From UBA4615 sp046046245 (lineage in GTDB: Bacteria; Pseudomonadota; Gammaproteobacteria; Burkholderiales; Burkholderiaceae_E), in the NCBI GenBank assembly GCA_046046245.1, contig JBJOKE010000054.1:1-64000 (forward strand): 64,000 nt of DNA. The letters are read 5' to 3'. The notes beneath the pieces are model-generated. The model searched no databases. It had not been told where the DNA came from and saw only the letters and a list, made by a program, of their open reading frames with translations. The translations under genes were made by a program, and so were the position numbers. How positions within the stretch are numbered: position 1 is the first letter of the stretch; every line of letters begins with the position of its first letter. Shown here one piece after another: positions 25,309 through 33,900 of this stretch.

Positions 25309-26259
25309 TCAGCGGTTGCCCGCGAGGATGCTCATCACGGCCATCCGGACCGCGATGCCGAAGGTCACCTGCTCGAGGATCACGCTCTGCGCGCCGTCGG
25401 CGACCGCGGAGTCGATCTCGACGCCGCGGTTCATGGGGCCCGGGTGCATGACGATCGCGTCGGGCTTGGCCAGCGCGAGCTTCTCGGCGGTGAGGCCGTA
25501 GTGCTTGAAGTACTCCTGCGCCGAAGGCAGCAGCGCACCGCGCATCCGCTCGTTCTGCAGCCTGAGCATGATGACGACGTCGACGCCCTTCAGGCCTTCC
25601 TTCATGTTCGTGAACGTGCGCACGCCCATCTGCTCGAGACCGGGCGGCATCAGCGTCAGCGGCGCGATCACGCGGACCTCGGGCACGCCGAGGGTGGTCA
25701 GCGCGTGGATGTCGCTGCGTGCCACCCGCGAGTGCAGCACGTCGCCGACGATCGCCACCGTCAGGTTCGTGAAGTCCTTCTTGAAGTGGCGGATGGTGTA
25801 CAGGTCGAGCAGCCCCTGCGTGGGGTGCGCATGCCGCCCGTCGCCCGCGTTGATCACGTGCAGCCCGGGGCGCACGTGCTTCGCGATCATGTAGGGCGCC
25901 CCGCTCTGCGCATGCCGCACGACGAACATGTCGGCGTGCATCGCGGCGAGGTTGTCGATGGTGTCGAGCAGCGACTCGCCCTTGCTCGTCGACGAGGTCC
26001 GGACGTCGAGGTTGACCACGTCGGCCGACAGCCGCGTGGCCGCGATCTCGAAGGTGGTCCGCGTGCGGGTGCTGTTCTCGAAGAAGAGGTTGAAGACCGA
26101 CTTGCCGCGCAGCAGCGGCACCTTCTTCACCTGCCGGTCGCTGACCTCGAGGAACGACGACGCGGTGTCCAGGATCTGCAGGACGTTCTGCCTGGGCAGG
26201 CCTTCGATGGTGAGCAGGTGGCGCAGCTCGCCGTGCTCGTTCAGCTGGGGATGGCGCAT
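25309..26259 (-). CDS. pyrB: aspartate carbamoyltransferase catalytic subunit
   Basis: Forms N-carbamoyl-aspartate in pyrimidine synthesis. The 316 residues match class A/B PyrB. The carbamoyl-phosphate motif FFENSTRTRTTFE lies at about residues 55-67 and HAHPTQGLLDLYT at about 140; VMHPGPMNRGVEID is near the C-terminus. The ATG at 26259 overlaps the pyrR stop (ATGA). The pyrR-pyrB-pyrC' order suggests a complex in which PyrC' supports the PyrB trimer. Confidence 0.96.
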   Translation of the reverse strand: MRHPQLNEHGELRHLLTIEGLPRQNVLQILDTASSFLEVSDRQVKKVPLLRGKSVFNLFFENSTRTRTTFEIAATRLSADVVNLDVRTSSTSKGESLLDTIDNLAAMHADMFVVRHAQSGAPYMIAKHVRPGLHVINAGDGRHAHPTQGLLDLYTIRHFKKDFTNLTVAIVGDVLHSRVARSDIHALTTLGVPEVRVIAPLTLMPPGLEQMGVRTFTNMKEGLKGVDVVIMLRLQNERMRGALLPSAQEYFKHYGLTAEKLALAKPDAIVMHPGPMNRGVEIDSAVADGAQSVILEQVTFGIAVRMAVMSILAGNR

Positions 26260-26789
26260 CAGGCGGGCTCCACCGCGAGCGTGAAGCGGCCGTCGTCGCC
26301 GCGGCCGAGCACGAAGCCCTGGCCGCGCTCGAGCGGCAGCACCGCGCCCGTGCAGTCGGCCTGCACCGGCAGCTCGCGGCCGCCGCGGTCGAGCAGGACC
26401 GCGAGCGCGACGCGGGCGGGCCGGCCGTAGTCGAACAGCTCGTTGAGCGCGGCGCGCACGGTGCGGCCGGTGTAGAGGATGTCGTCGACGAGCACGATGG
26501 CGGCGCCGTCGACCTCGAAGTCGATCTTCGTGGCGCCGGCCGCGCCGCCCGCCACGCGCAGGCCGCGGGCCGAGTAGTCGTCGCGGTGGAAGGCGCTCGA
26601 CAGGAAGCCGAGCGGCGCCTCGGGGCAGAGCTCGGCGTGCAGCCGCTGCGCGATCCACGCGCCGCCGCTGTGGACACCGACGATCGCCGCGCCGGGTGCC
26701 GCGGCGAGCCGCGCCGCGACCGCGGCCTTCAGCGTCGCGTAGATCGCCTCGGCGTCGAGCGCGCGCGCGTCGGGGGCGGTAGGGGTCAT
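26259..26789 (-). CDS. pyrR: bifunctional pyr operon regulator/uracil phosphoribosyltransferase-type protein
   Basis: A 176-residue PRTase-fold protein of the PyrR family. The PRPP-binding motif IVLVDDILYTGRTVRAAL lies at about residues 99-116. SSAFHRDDYSARGL matches the PyrR flexible loop. In Gram-positives PyrR binds mRNA; in proteobacteria its role is less clear. Overlaps pyrB by ATGA. I did not find a clear attenuator upstream in the 45-base gap to ruvX. Confidence 0.9.
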   Translation of the reverse strand: MTPTAPDARALDAEAIYATLKAAVAARLAAAPGAAIVGVHSGGAWIAQRLHAELCPEAPLGFLSSAFHRDDYSARGLRVAGGAAGATKIDFEVDGAAIVLVDDILYTGRTVRAALNELFDYGRPARVALAVLLDRGGRELPVQADCTGAVLPLERGQGFVLGRGDDGRFTLAVEPA

Positions 26790-26834
26790 CGGGTCGGGCC
26801 TTCGCGGGGCGATCGGTACCGTTCGCGTGGACGG

Positions 26835-27293
26835 TCAGCGGTCGGTGGGGGTGCCGGGTCCGGGGAGGCGGCGCAGCCCGTCCAGGTACTGCGACAGGAT
26901 CACCGCCGCGGCCACGCCGTCCTCGTCGTCCGGGCGGCCGCCGGCGGACGCGATGATAGCCTGAGCCTCGCGGCTGGAAAAACGCTCGTCCACCCGCTCG
27001 ACGCGCAGGCCGAACCGGCCGTGCAGCTGGTTCGAGAACCGGTCGGTGCGGCGCGTGGTCTCGGTCTCCGAGCCGTCCTCGTCGAGCGGGCGGCCCACCA
27101 CCAGGCGGTCGGGGCGCCACTCGCGGAGCAGCGTGCCGATCCGCTCGAAGCGGCGGTCGACCGGTACCGAATCGAGGGTGCACAGCGGGCGGGCGTCGCC
27201 GGTCAGCGTGTTGCCGATCGCCACGCCGATCCGGCGCACGCCGAAGTCGAAGGCCAGCAGCGTCTCCGGAGGACGGCCCTCCGGGTCGGCCAT
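26835..27293 (-). CDS. ruvX: Holliday junction resolvase-like/pre-16S rRNA nuclease
   Basis: 152 residues of the YqgF/RuvX family, acting in 16S rRNA 5' end maturation. The RNase H-like fold shows LLAFDFGVRRIGVAIGN (catalytic Asp), LVVGRPLDEDGSET, RVERVDERFSSREA and an acidic DDEDGVAAAVIL near the end. The ATG at 27293 overlaps the yqgE stop (ATGA), a conserved pairing in many Proteobacteria. Confidence 0.94.
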   Translation of the reverse strand: MADPEGRPPETLLAFDFGVRRIGVAIGNTLTGDARPLCTLDSVPVDRRFERIGTLLREWRPDRLVVGRPLDEDGSETETTRRTDRFSNQLHGRFGLRVERVDERFSSREAQAIIASAGGRPDDEDGVAAAVILSQYLDGLRRLPGPGTPTDR

Positions 27294-27865
27294 CAGGCGT
27301 GCCCCGCCGAACTCGACAGGAAGGCCGGGTCGATGCCCAGCAGCCCGTAGGCGCGCGACAGCCGCTGCGGCACCGGGGTGTCGAAGATGACCCGGGGGTC
27401 GGCCTCGACGGTGAGCCACGCGTTGCGCGCGATCTCGTCCTCGAGCTGGCCCGGGCCCCAGCCCGCGTAGCCGAGCGTGACCAGCAGCCGCTGCGGGCCC
27501 TCGCCCACCGCGACCGCCTCGAGCACGTCCTTCGACGAGGTCAGGCCGAGCGTGTCGCCGATGGACACGGTGGAGTTCCAGGTACCCAGCGGCTGGTGGA
27601 GCACGAAGCCGCGATCGGTCTGGACCGGCCCGCCGAAGAACACCGGGTTGGATGCGAGCGGGGCGATCTCGAGCTTCAGGTCGATCCGCTCGAACAGCGA
27701 CTGCAGGTCGAGCTCCATCGGCCGGTTGATGACCAGCCCGAGCGCGCCCTTGGCGCTGTGCTCGGCGATGAAGACCACCGCCCCGCCGAAGTTCGGGTCC
27801 GCCATGTTGGGCATGGCGAGGAGGAAGTGGTTGGTCAGATTGGTCGCGACATCAGCGGCTGCCAT
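27293..27865 (-). CDS. yqgE: YqgE/AlgH family protein
   Basis: A 190-residue protein of the UPF0301 (YqgE/AlgH) family; the molecular function is not established. Family features are NLTNHFLLAMPNM at residues 9-21, GALGLVINRPMELD, FFGGPVQTDRGFVLH and LVTLGYAGWGPGQLE. I use the second ATG at 27865, giving MAAADVATNLTNH like homologues, because the first ATG at 27874 lies inside a TACAAT hexamer that probably serves as -10 box; the mRNA may be leaderless. Coupled to ruvX by ATGA. Confidence 0.93.
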   Translation of the reverse strand: MAAADVATNLTNHFLLAMPNMADPNFGGAVVFIAEHSAKGALGLVINRPMELDLQSLFERIDLKLEIAPLASNPVFFGGPVQTDRGFVLHQPLGTWNSTVSIGDTLGLTSSKDVLEAVAVGEGPQRLLVTLGYAGWGPGQLEDEIARNAWLTVEADPRVIFDTPVPQRLSRAYGLLGIDPAFLSSSAGHA

Positions 27866-27871
27866 GGGATT

Positions 27872-27877
27872 CATTGT
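27872..27877 (-). promoter_or_regulatory. TACAAT -10 box seven bases before yqgE ATG
   Basis: Minus-strand TACAAT followed by GAATCCC and ATG at 27865. Spacing is the same as at rfbB. A likely promoter of yqgE-ruvX-pyrR-pyrB-pyrX; no good -35 is visible. Confidence 0.45.
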
Positions 27878-27903
27878 AAGGCGCCGTCTCAGGGGGGCAC
27901 AAT
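27874..27903 (+). promoter_or_regulatory. candidate sigma-70 promoter of phr
   Basis: TTGTAA at 27874-27879, 18-base spacer, CACAAT at 27898-27903, about 22 bases before the phr start. It overlaps the yqgE -10 box on the other strand, so the two promoters share bases. Confidence 0.45.
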
Positions 27904-27925
27904 CGCGCCCCCGGCCGAGCTTTCC

Positions 27926-29458
27926 ATGCCCGACATCCCCGCCTCCACCGGCCTCGTCTGGTTCCGTCGCGACCTGCGCGTCGACGACCACGCCGCCCTC
28001 TCCCGCGCGCTCGCCAACCACGGTCGCGTGTTCTGCGCGTTCGTCTTCGACCGCGACATCCTCGATCCGCTGCCGTCGCGCTCGGACCGGCGCGTGGAGT
28101 TCATCCGCGACGCGCTGCGCGAGCTCGACGGCACGCTGCGCGAGCTGGGCGGCGGGCTGCTCGTCGTCCACGACCGCGCGGTCGACGCGATCCCGGCGCT
28201 GGCGGCGCGCCTGGGCGTCGCCGAGGTCTTCGCCGCGCGCGACTACGAGCCGGCCGCGGTCCGGCGCGACGATGCGGTCGCCGCTCGGCTCGCCGCCGAC
28301 GGCCGGCGGCTCGTGCGGATGAAGGACCAGGTCGTCTACGAGACCGACGAGGTGCTGACCGGAGCAGGCCGCCCGTTCTCGGTGTTCACGCCGTACCGCA
28401 CCGCCTGGCTGAAGCGGCTCGAGGCCGAGGGCGCCGAGCGCGGCCCGCTGGCACCGCAGCCGGTCCGCGCGATCGCGGCCGGCCGGCTCGCGCCGCCGCC
28501 GGCGGGCCTGCGCGACGCGCGCACGCCCGGCCCCTGCGGTACCGATCCGATCGACGGCGTGCCCTCGCTCGCATCGATCGGATTCGAGCCGACCGACCTC
28601 GGCTCGCTCGCGCTGCCCACCGGATCGAGCGGCGCGGCCCGGCTGCTCGAGGACTTCGTCGGCCGCATCGGCCGCTACCGGGAGACGCGCGACTTCCCGG
28701 CGACCAAGGGCCCGTCGTACCTGTCGGCGCACCTGCGCTTCGGCACGGTGTCGATCCGCACGCTGGCGCGCGAGGCGTGGCGGGTGATGGGCAGCGAGCC
28801 GGCCGAGGCCGAGGGCGCACGTGGCTGGCTCTCCGAGCTGGTCTGGCGCGACTTCTACCACCAGGTGCTGCACCACCACCCGCGTGTCGAGCACGCGTCG
28901 TTCCGGCCGGAGTACGACGCGATCCGCTGGGAGGACGGCGCGCGCGGGGACGCGCTCTTCGCCGCCTGGTGCGAGGCCCGGACCGGCTACCCGCTGGTCG
29001 ACGCGGCGATGCGCCAGCTGCTGGCGAGCGGCTACATGCACAACCGGCTGCGGATGGTGGTCGCATCCTTCCTCTGCAAGGACCTCGGCATCGACTGGCG
29101 GCGCGGCGAGCGCTTCTTCGCCGACCGGCTCAACGACTACGACCTCGCGGCCAACAACGGCGGCTGGCAGTGGGCGTCGTCCAGCGGCTGCGACGCGCAG
29201 CCGTACTTCCGGATCTTCAACCCGGTCACGCAGTCGGAGAAGTTCGACCCGCGCGGCGCCTTCATCCGTCGTTACCTGCCGGAGCTCGCGAACTACCCCG
29301 ACCGGTCGATCCACGCGCCCTGGCTGGTGCCGACGGACGAGCAGGCGCGACTGGGCTGCGTGATCGGCCGCGACTATCCGGCGCCGGTGGTGGACCACGC
29401 GGCGGCGCGGCGGCGCACGCTCGAGCGCTACGCGGTCGTCAAGGGCGCCGGGGGCTGA
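27926..29458 (+). CDS. phr: deoxyribodipyrimidine photolyase
   Basis: Light-driven repair of cyclobutane pyrimidine dimers. The 510 residues start with GLVWFRRDLRVDDHAALSRA, the photolyase domain that binds the antenna cofactor. The C-terminal FAD domain shows GPSYLSAHLRFGTVS, SELVWRDFYHQVL, YPLVDAAMRQL, MHNRLRMVVASFL and LNDYDLAANNGGWQWASS, the last being the class I photolyase signature. The ATG at 27926 fits. It is divergent from yqgE by 60 bases. Confidence 0.95.
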   Translation: MPDIPASTGLVWFRRDLRVDDHAALSRALANHGRVFCAFVFDRDILDPLPSRSDRRVEFIRDALRELDGTLRELGGGLLVVHDRAVDAIPALAARLGVAEVFAARDYEPAAVRRDDAVAARLAADGRRLVRMKDQVVYETDEVLTGAGRPFSVFTPYRTAWLKRLEAEGAERGPLAPQPVRAIAAGRLAPPPAGLRDARTPGPCGTDPIDGVPSLASIGFEPTDLGSLALPTGSSGAARLLEDFVGRIGRYRETRDFPATKGPSYLSAHLRFGTVSIRTLAREAWRVMGSEPAEAEGARGWLSELVWRDFYHQVLHHHPRVEHASFRPEYDAIRWEDGARGDALFAAWCEARTGYPLVDAAMRQLLASGYMHNRLRMVVASFLCKDLGIDWRRGERFFADRLNDYDLAANNGGWQWASSSGCDAQPYFRIFNPVTQSEKFDPRGAFIRRYLPELANYPDRSIHAPWLVPTDEQARLGCVIGRDYPAPVVDHAAARRRTLERYAVVKGAGG

Positions 29459-29659
29459 GCCGGCGCCGGACGCGCCGCCCGTCCGTCCGCGGTCGCCGTC
29501 CGCGCCGACGCCCGTTGCGCCCCCGCCCGGCCGCATGCCGTCCGGACGCCGCCGGCCGCCCTTCGGCGACCGGGACTGCAGGCGACCCCCTGTCCGGCCG
29601 ATGATCCATCGAGACGCGCGGCGGGGCCGCCGCCGTCGTCCCGTCCCGGAGGTCGAGCC

Positions 29660-30898
29660 ATGGCCCTGTCCGGATTCCGAGCTGCGCTGACGCGCGCCAT
29701 GCCCGAGCCCGCTCCGCTGCGTCCCTTGCGGCCGGGCGAGCTGCGCGCGGGCGAACCGCTGCCCGTCGACCTGTACGACGCCTCCGGGCGCCGGATGCTG
29801 CAGCAGGGCGCGACGATCTCCGACGAACTGACGCTCGGCCGGCTGCTCGAGCGTGGCGCCCACGTCGACGGCGAGCGCTTCGACGCGCTGCGCGCACCGT
29901 CGGCCGACGCACCGCCGATCCTGCTGCCCCGGGTCGCGAAGGTCCGCCCCTGGGTCCGCGTGCATGCGCTGCGCGACGCGCTGGGCGTGGCGCTGCCTGC
30001 GCTCGCCGCGGGCGGACCGGGTGCGCCCGCCGCGCTCGCCGCGGTCCGCGACGCCGCCGCCGAACTGCAGCGGCTGGGTGCGCTCGACCCGGATGCGATG
30101 CTCGCGGTGCCGCTGCTGCTCGACGGCGGCGACTACGGCGCGCGCCACGCGATCGCCACGGCCGTGGTCGCCGACGCGCTGCTCGCGCGGCTGGGCACGC
30201 CGGCCGCGCGCCGGCGCGCCGCGGTGCTCGGTGCGCTGACGATGAACCTCGGGATGCTCGCGCTGCAGGAGACGCTGTGGGTGCAGGCCGGCCCGCTCGA
30301 CGCCGACCAGCGCCGGACGGTACTCGAGCATCCGGAGCGCGGGGTCGCTGTCCTGCGGGCGGCGGGCGTCGACGATCCGATCTGGCTCGCCGCCGTCGCA
30401 GGGCACCACGAGCATGCCGACGGCAGCGGCTATCCGGCGCGCCGCGCGGCCGACGCGCCGTCGATCGAGGCGCAGGCGCTGATGGTGGCCGACCGCTGGT
30501 GCGCGTGGGTCGCGCCGCGCGCATACCGGCCCGGCGCGCCGCCGGACGCGGCGCTGCGGCTGCTGTCGGCCAAGCTCGACACCGAGGCCGACGCGTCGCT
30601 CGCCCGCGCGCTCGCCGAGGTGGTCGGACCGACGCCGCCCGGCACCGCGGTGCGGCTCGCCAGCGGCGAGCACGCGATGGTCTTCCGCCGCGGCCGCGAC
30701 CCGCGGACCCCGCTGGTGCTCGCGTTCCGCTCGGCGCTGGGAGCCGTCCACCCGGAAGGCGTGCGGCGCGCGAGCGCGGAGCCGCGACTGCGGATCGAGC
30801 GCTGCCTCGCGCTCGCCGAGCTCGGCACACGACCCGACCCCGAACGGATCTGGGAGGCCGCGGAGATCCGCGAGCCGGACGGTGCGCCGGTGACCTGA
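29660..30898 (+). CDS. degenerate HD-GYP-like protein
   Basis: 412 residues. The first 90 resemble the N-terminal part of PilZ/HD-GYP-type proteins but are not assigned. From about residue 150 to 300 it follows the HD-GYP pattern: RHAIATAVVADALL, then LTMNLGMLALQ where active proteins have the metal-binding HD pair (here Met-Asn), HPERGVAVLRAAG, and a well-kept HHEHADGSGYPARR at about residue 249. With the HD dyad lost, c-di-GMP hydrolysis is doubtful; a binding or scaffold role is an inference. GGAGG precedes the ATG at 29660 by seven bases. It is convergent with chpA. Confidence 0.8.
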   Translation: MALSGFRAALTRAMPEPAPLRPLRPGELRAGEPLPVDLYDASGRRMLQQGATISDELTLGRLLERGAHVDGERFDALRAPSADAPPILLPRVAKVRPWVRVHALRDALGVALPALAAGGPGAPAALAAVRDAAAELQRLGALDPDAMLAVPLLLDGGDYGARHAIATAVVADALLARLGTPAARRRAAVLGALTMNLGMLALQETLWVQAGPLDADQRRTVLEHPERGVAVLRAAGVDDPIWLAAVAGHHEHADGSGYPARRAADAPSIEAQALMVADRWCAWVAPRAYRPGAPPDAALRLLSAKLDTEADASLARALAEVVGPTPPGTAVRLASGEHAMVFRRGRDPRTPLVLAFRSALGAVHPEGVRRASAEPRLRIERCLALAELGTRPDPERIWEAAEIREPDGAPVT

Positions 30899-30900
30899 AG

Positions 30901-30931
30901 GGTGCGCGGGGCGCAATCGCCGCCCCGCACC
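30901..30931. terminator. hairpin between convergent genes
   Basis: GGTGCGCGGGGCG at 30901-30913 pairs, with a two-base bulge, to CGCCCCGCACC at 30921-30931, filling the 36-base gap between the HD-GYP-like gene and chpA. A likely bidirectional terminator by position, though without a T-tract. Confidence 0.5.
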
Positions 30932-30934
30932 GCG

Positions 30935-33900
30935 TCAGCCGGGCTGCTGCCTGCGCTGCGCGAACCCGGCCAGCAGTCGCAGCAGCTCGTCCTCGTCGTA
31001 GGGCTTGCCGAGGAACGCGTCGACGCCGAGCGACATCGCGTGGCTGCGGTGCTTCTCGGCGGTCCGCGACGTGATCATCACGATCGGCAGGTGCTTCCAG
31101 CGCTCGTCGCCGCGCAGGTTCTTCGTCAGCTCGAAACCATCCATCCGCGGCATCTCGATGTCGAGCAGCAGCACGTCGGGCACGGTGTCCTGCAGCTGCC
31201 GCAGCGCATCGAGGCCGTCCTTCGCGAGCATCACCTGGTAGCCCTCGCGCGCGAGCAGCCGCTGGGTGACCTTGCGGACGGTGACCGAGTCGTCGACCAC
31301 CATGACGGTCGGCGCGATCTCGATCCGGGTCGGCGCGAAGCTCGCGGTATCGCCCTCGCCGGCGTGCGGACCTCGGCCGGTCGCCGCGATCTGGACCGGG
31401 TTCAGGATCAGCACGATGTCGCCGTTGCCGAGCACGGTGGCGCCGGCCATGCCAGTCAGGCGTGCGAGCTGCGGGCCGACGTGCTTGACCACCACCTCCT
31501 GGCTCGGCGCGACGTGGTCGACGTGCAGGGCGATCCGCTGCGCGCCCGAGCGGACGATCACCACCGGCGAGTAGCGCTGGGCGAGCGGCGTGCAGTCGGC
31601 CAGGTCGAGCAGGCTGCCGAGGTAGTAGAGCGGCACCGCCTGCCCGTGCCAGTCGATCGCGTGGTTCGAGTAGGCCCCGGCGAGCGCCTCGGGCTTGAGC
31701 TGCATCACCTGCTCGATCAGCGCCGAGGTGACGGCGATGCGCATCGGGCCGACCGTCAGCAGGACGACCTGCGCGACCGCGAGCGAGACCGGCAGGTGGA
31801 CGGTGAAGCGGGTGCCGCGGCCGGGGATCGACTCGAGGTCGATCCGGCCGCCCATGGCGGCCACCTCGGCGCGGACCACGTCCATGCCGACGCCGCGGCC
31901 GGCGATCGCGGTGACCTCGGGGGCGGTCGAGAAGCCCGGCATGAAGATCAGGTCGCCGAGCTCGCGCTCGCCGGGGTGCGCGTCGGGCGCGATCAGCCGG
32001 CGCTCGATCGCGCGCTGGCGGATCCGCGTGTAGTTGAGGCCCGCGCCGTCGTCGGCGAAGGTCAGGATCACCTCGTTGCCTTCCTGCCGGACCTCGAGCG
32101 TGATCTCGCCGGTCTCGGCCTTGCCGGCGGCGAGCCGCTCGGCACGAGGCTCGATGCCGTGCGCGACGGCGTTGCGCAGCAGGTGCTCGATCGGGCCGGC
32201 CATCCGCTCGAGCACGCCGCGGTCGAGCTCCGCGGTCGCGCCGCGCAGGTCGAGGCTCACGCGCTTGTCGAGCTCCTTCGCGGACTGGCGGACCACGCGG
32301 TAGAGCCGGTCGGCGATCGAGCCGAACTGCACCATCCGGATCCGCATCAGGTCCTGCTGCAGGTCGCGGGTGACCTGGGTCTGGCGCGCGAGGTCGCGGT
32401 TCGCCTCGTCGAGGCTGCGCAGCGCGTTCTGCTGGACCGTGGCCACGTCGTTGACCGACTCCGCCAGCATCCGCGTGAGCTCCTGGAAGCGGGTGTAGCG
32501 GTCGAACTCGAGGGGATCGAACTGCACGTCGCGCTCGCGGTCGCGCGTGCTGCGCGCGTCGATCTGCGAGTCGGCGGCGAGCTCGATCTCGCGCAGCTGG
32601 GTGCGCAGCCGGTTGACGTTCTCGGTCAGCTCGCCGAGCGACTGGCGCAGGCCGCCGAGCTCGTTGTCGAGCCGTGCGCGGGCGATCGACACCTCGCCGG
32701 CCTCGTTGACGAGCCGGTCGAGCAGATCCGCGCGGACGCGGATCAGCGACGGCGGCTGTGCGACCGCGGCGGCCTGCGGGGCCGCGCCGGCGGCGTCCGC
32801 GGCCGCGGACGCAGCGGGGACCGGCGCGGCGTCGGGGGCCGCGGTCACGTCGGCGGACGGGCCCGACAGGCTCTCGACGACCCGGCGCGCGGCCGCCTGC
32901 GCGGCCTCCGAACGGGGGTCGCGGACGGCCTCGTAGAGCGTGAGCACCTGATCATGTCGCGCGATCAGGTCGTCGACGAGCGCCGGCGGCACGTTCGACA
33001 ACGCGCTCGCCGACTCGATCCGCGCCTCCATGTCGTGGACCACGTGGCCCAGGCGCATCGCACCGGCCATCCGCGCGCTGCCCTTGACCGTGTGGAGCAG
33101 CCGCATCAGCGCCGCGGGGTGCGCCGGGTCGCCCGGCTGCGCGGACCAGGCGCGCAGCGCGTCGCCGATCCGCGGCAGCAGTTCGTCGGCCTCCTCGACG
33201 AAGTCGCCGACCAGCTCGGCGTCGATGTCGTCGACCAGCGCCGCGAGCGAGTCGAGCGGCGATCCGGATGCGGGGCGCGTCGCGGCGGCGGCCGCCGGCG
33301 CCACGGTCCGGGACGCGACCGGTGCGGGCTGCGCGACGGGCGCGGGCCGAGGCGGCGCGGGCCGGGGCGGGGCGGTCGGCGGGCCGGCGCGCGCGGGCTC
33401 GGTCGGCGGCGGCGGTTCGCCCCGCGCCACCGGCTCGATCGGCATCAGGTCGAGGCCGAGCGCGGCGTCGACGTCGGCGAGGTCGAAGGCATCATCGTCG
33501 CGCGGAGACGGCGCGGACGGCCTGGCCGCCGCGGCGCTCGCCGCGAACGCACGGGCCCGGTCGATCAGCACCGCATCGTCGCCGGGGTCGCGACCGGCGC
33601 CGAAGGCGCGCAGCGCGTCGTCCAGGCGCGCGGCGACCCAGGCGACGTCGTCGAGCTCGGCCGCCTCGGGTCCGCGACCTGCGGCCGCCAGGTCGCGCAG
33701 GCCGTCCTCGAGCGCTCCGGCCGCGTGCTGCACGGACGCGAGACCGACGAGCCGCGACGTGCCGACCAGCGAGTGGACCGCACGCGGCAGCGGCTCGGGT
33801 ACGAGCCGCGAGGCATCGCGCCGCCAGCCATCGACCGCGGCGTCGATCACCGCGAGGATCTGCGCGGCCTCGTCGACGAAGATCCGGTGCAGCTGGGCGT

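Noticed and set aside
27866..27874. A yqgE start at the first ATG (27874)
   Set aside because: That ATG lies within the TACAAT box, and homologues begin like the second ATG.
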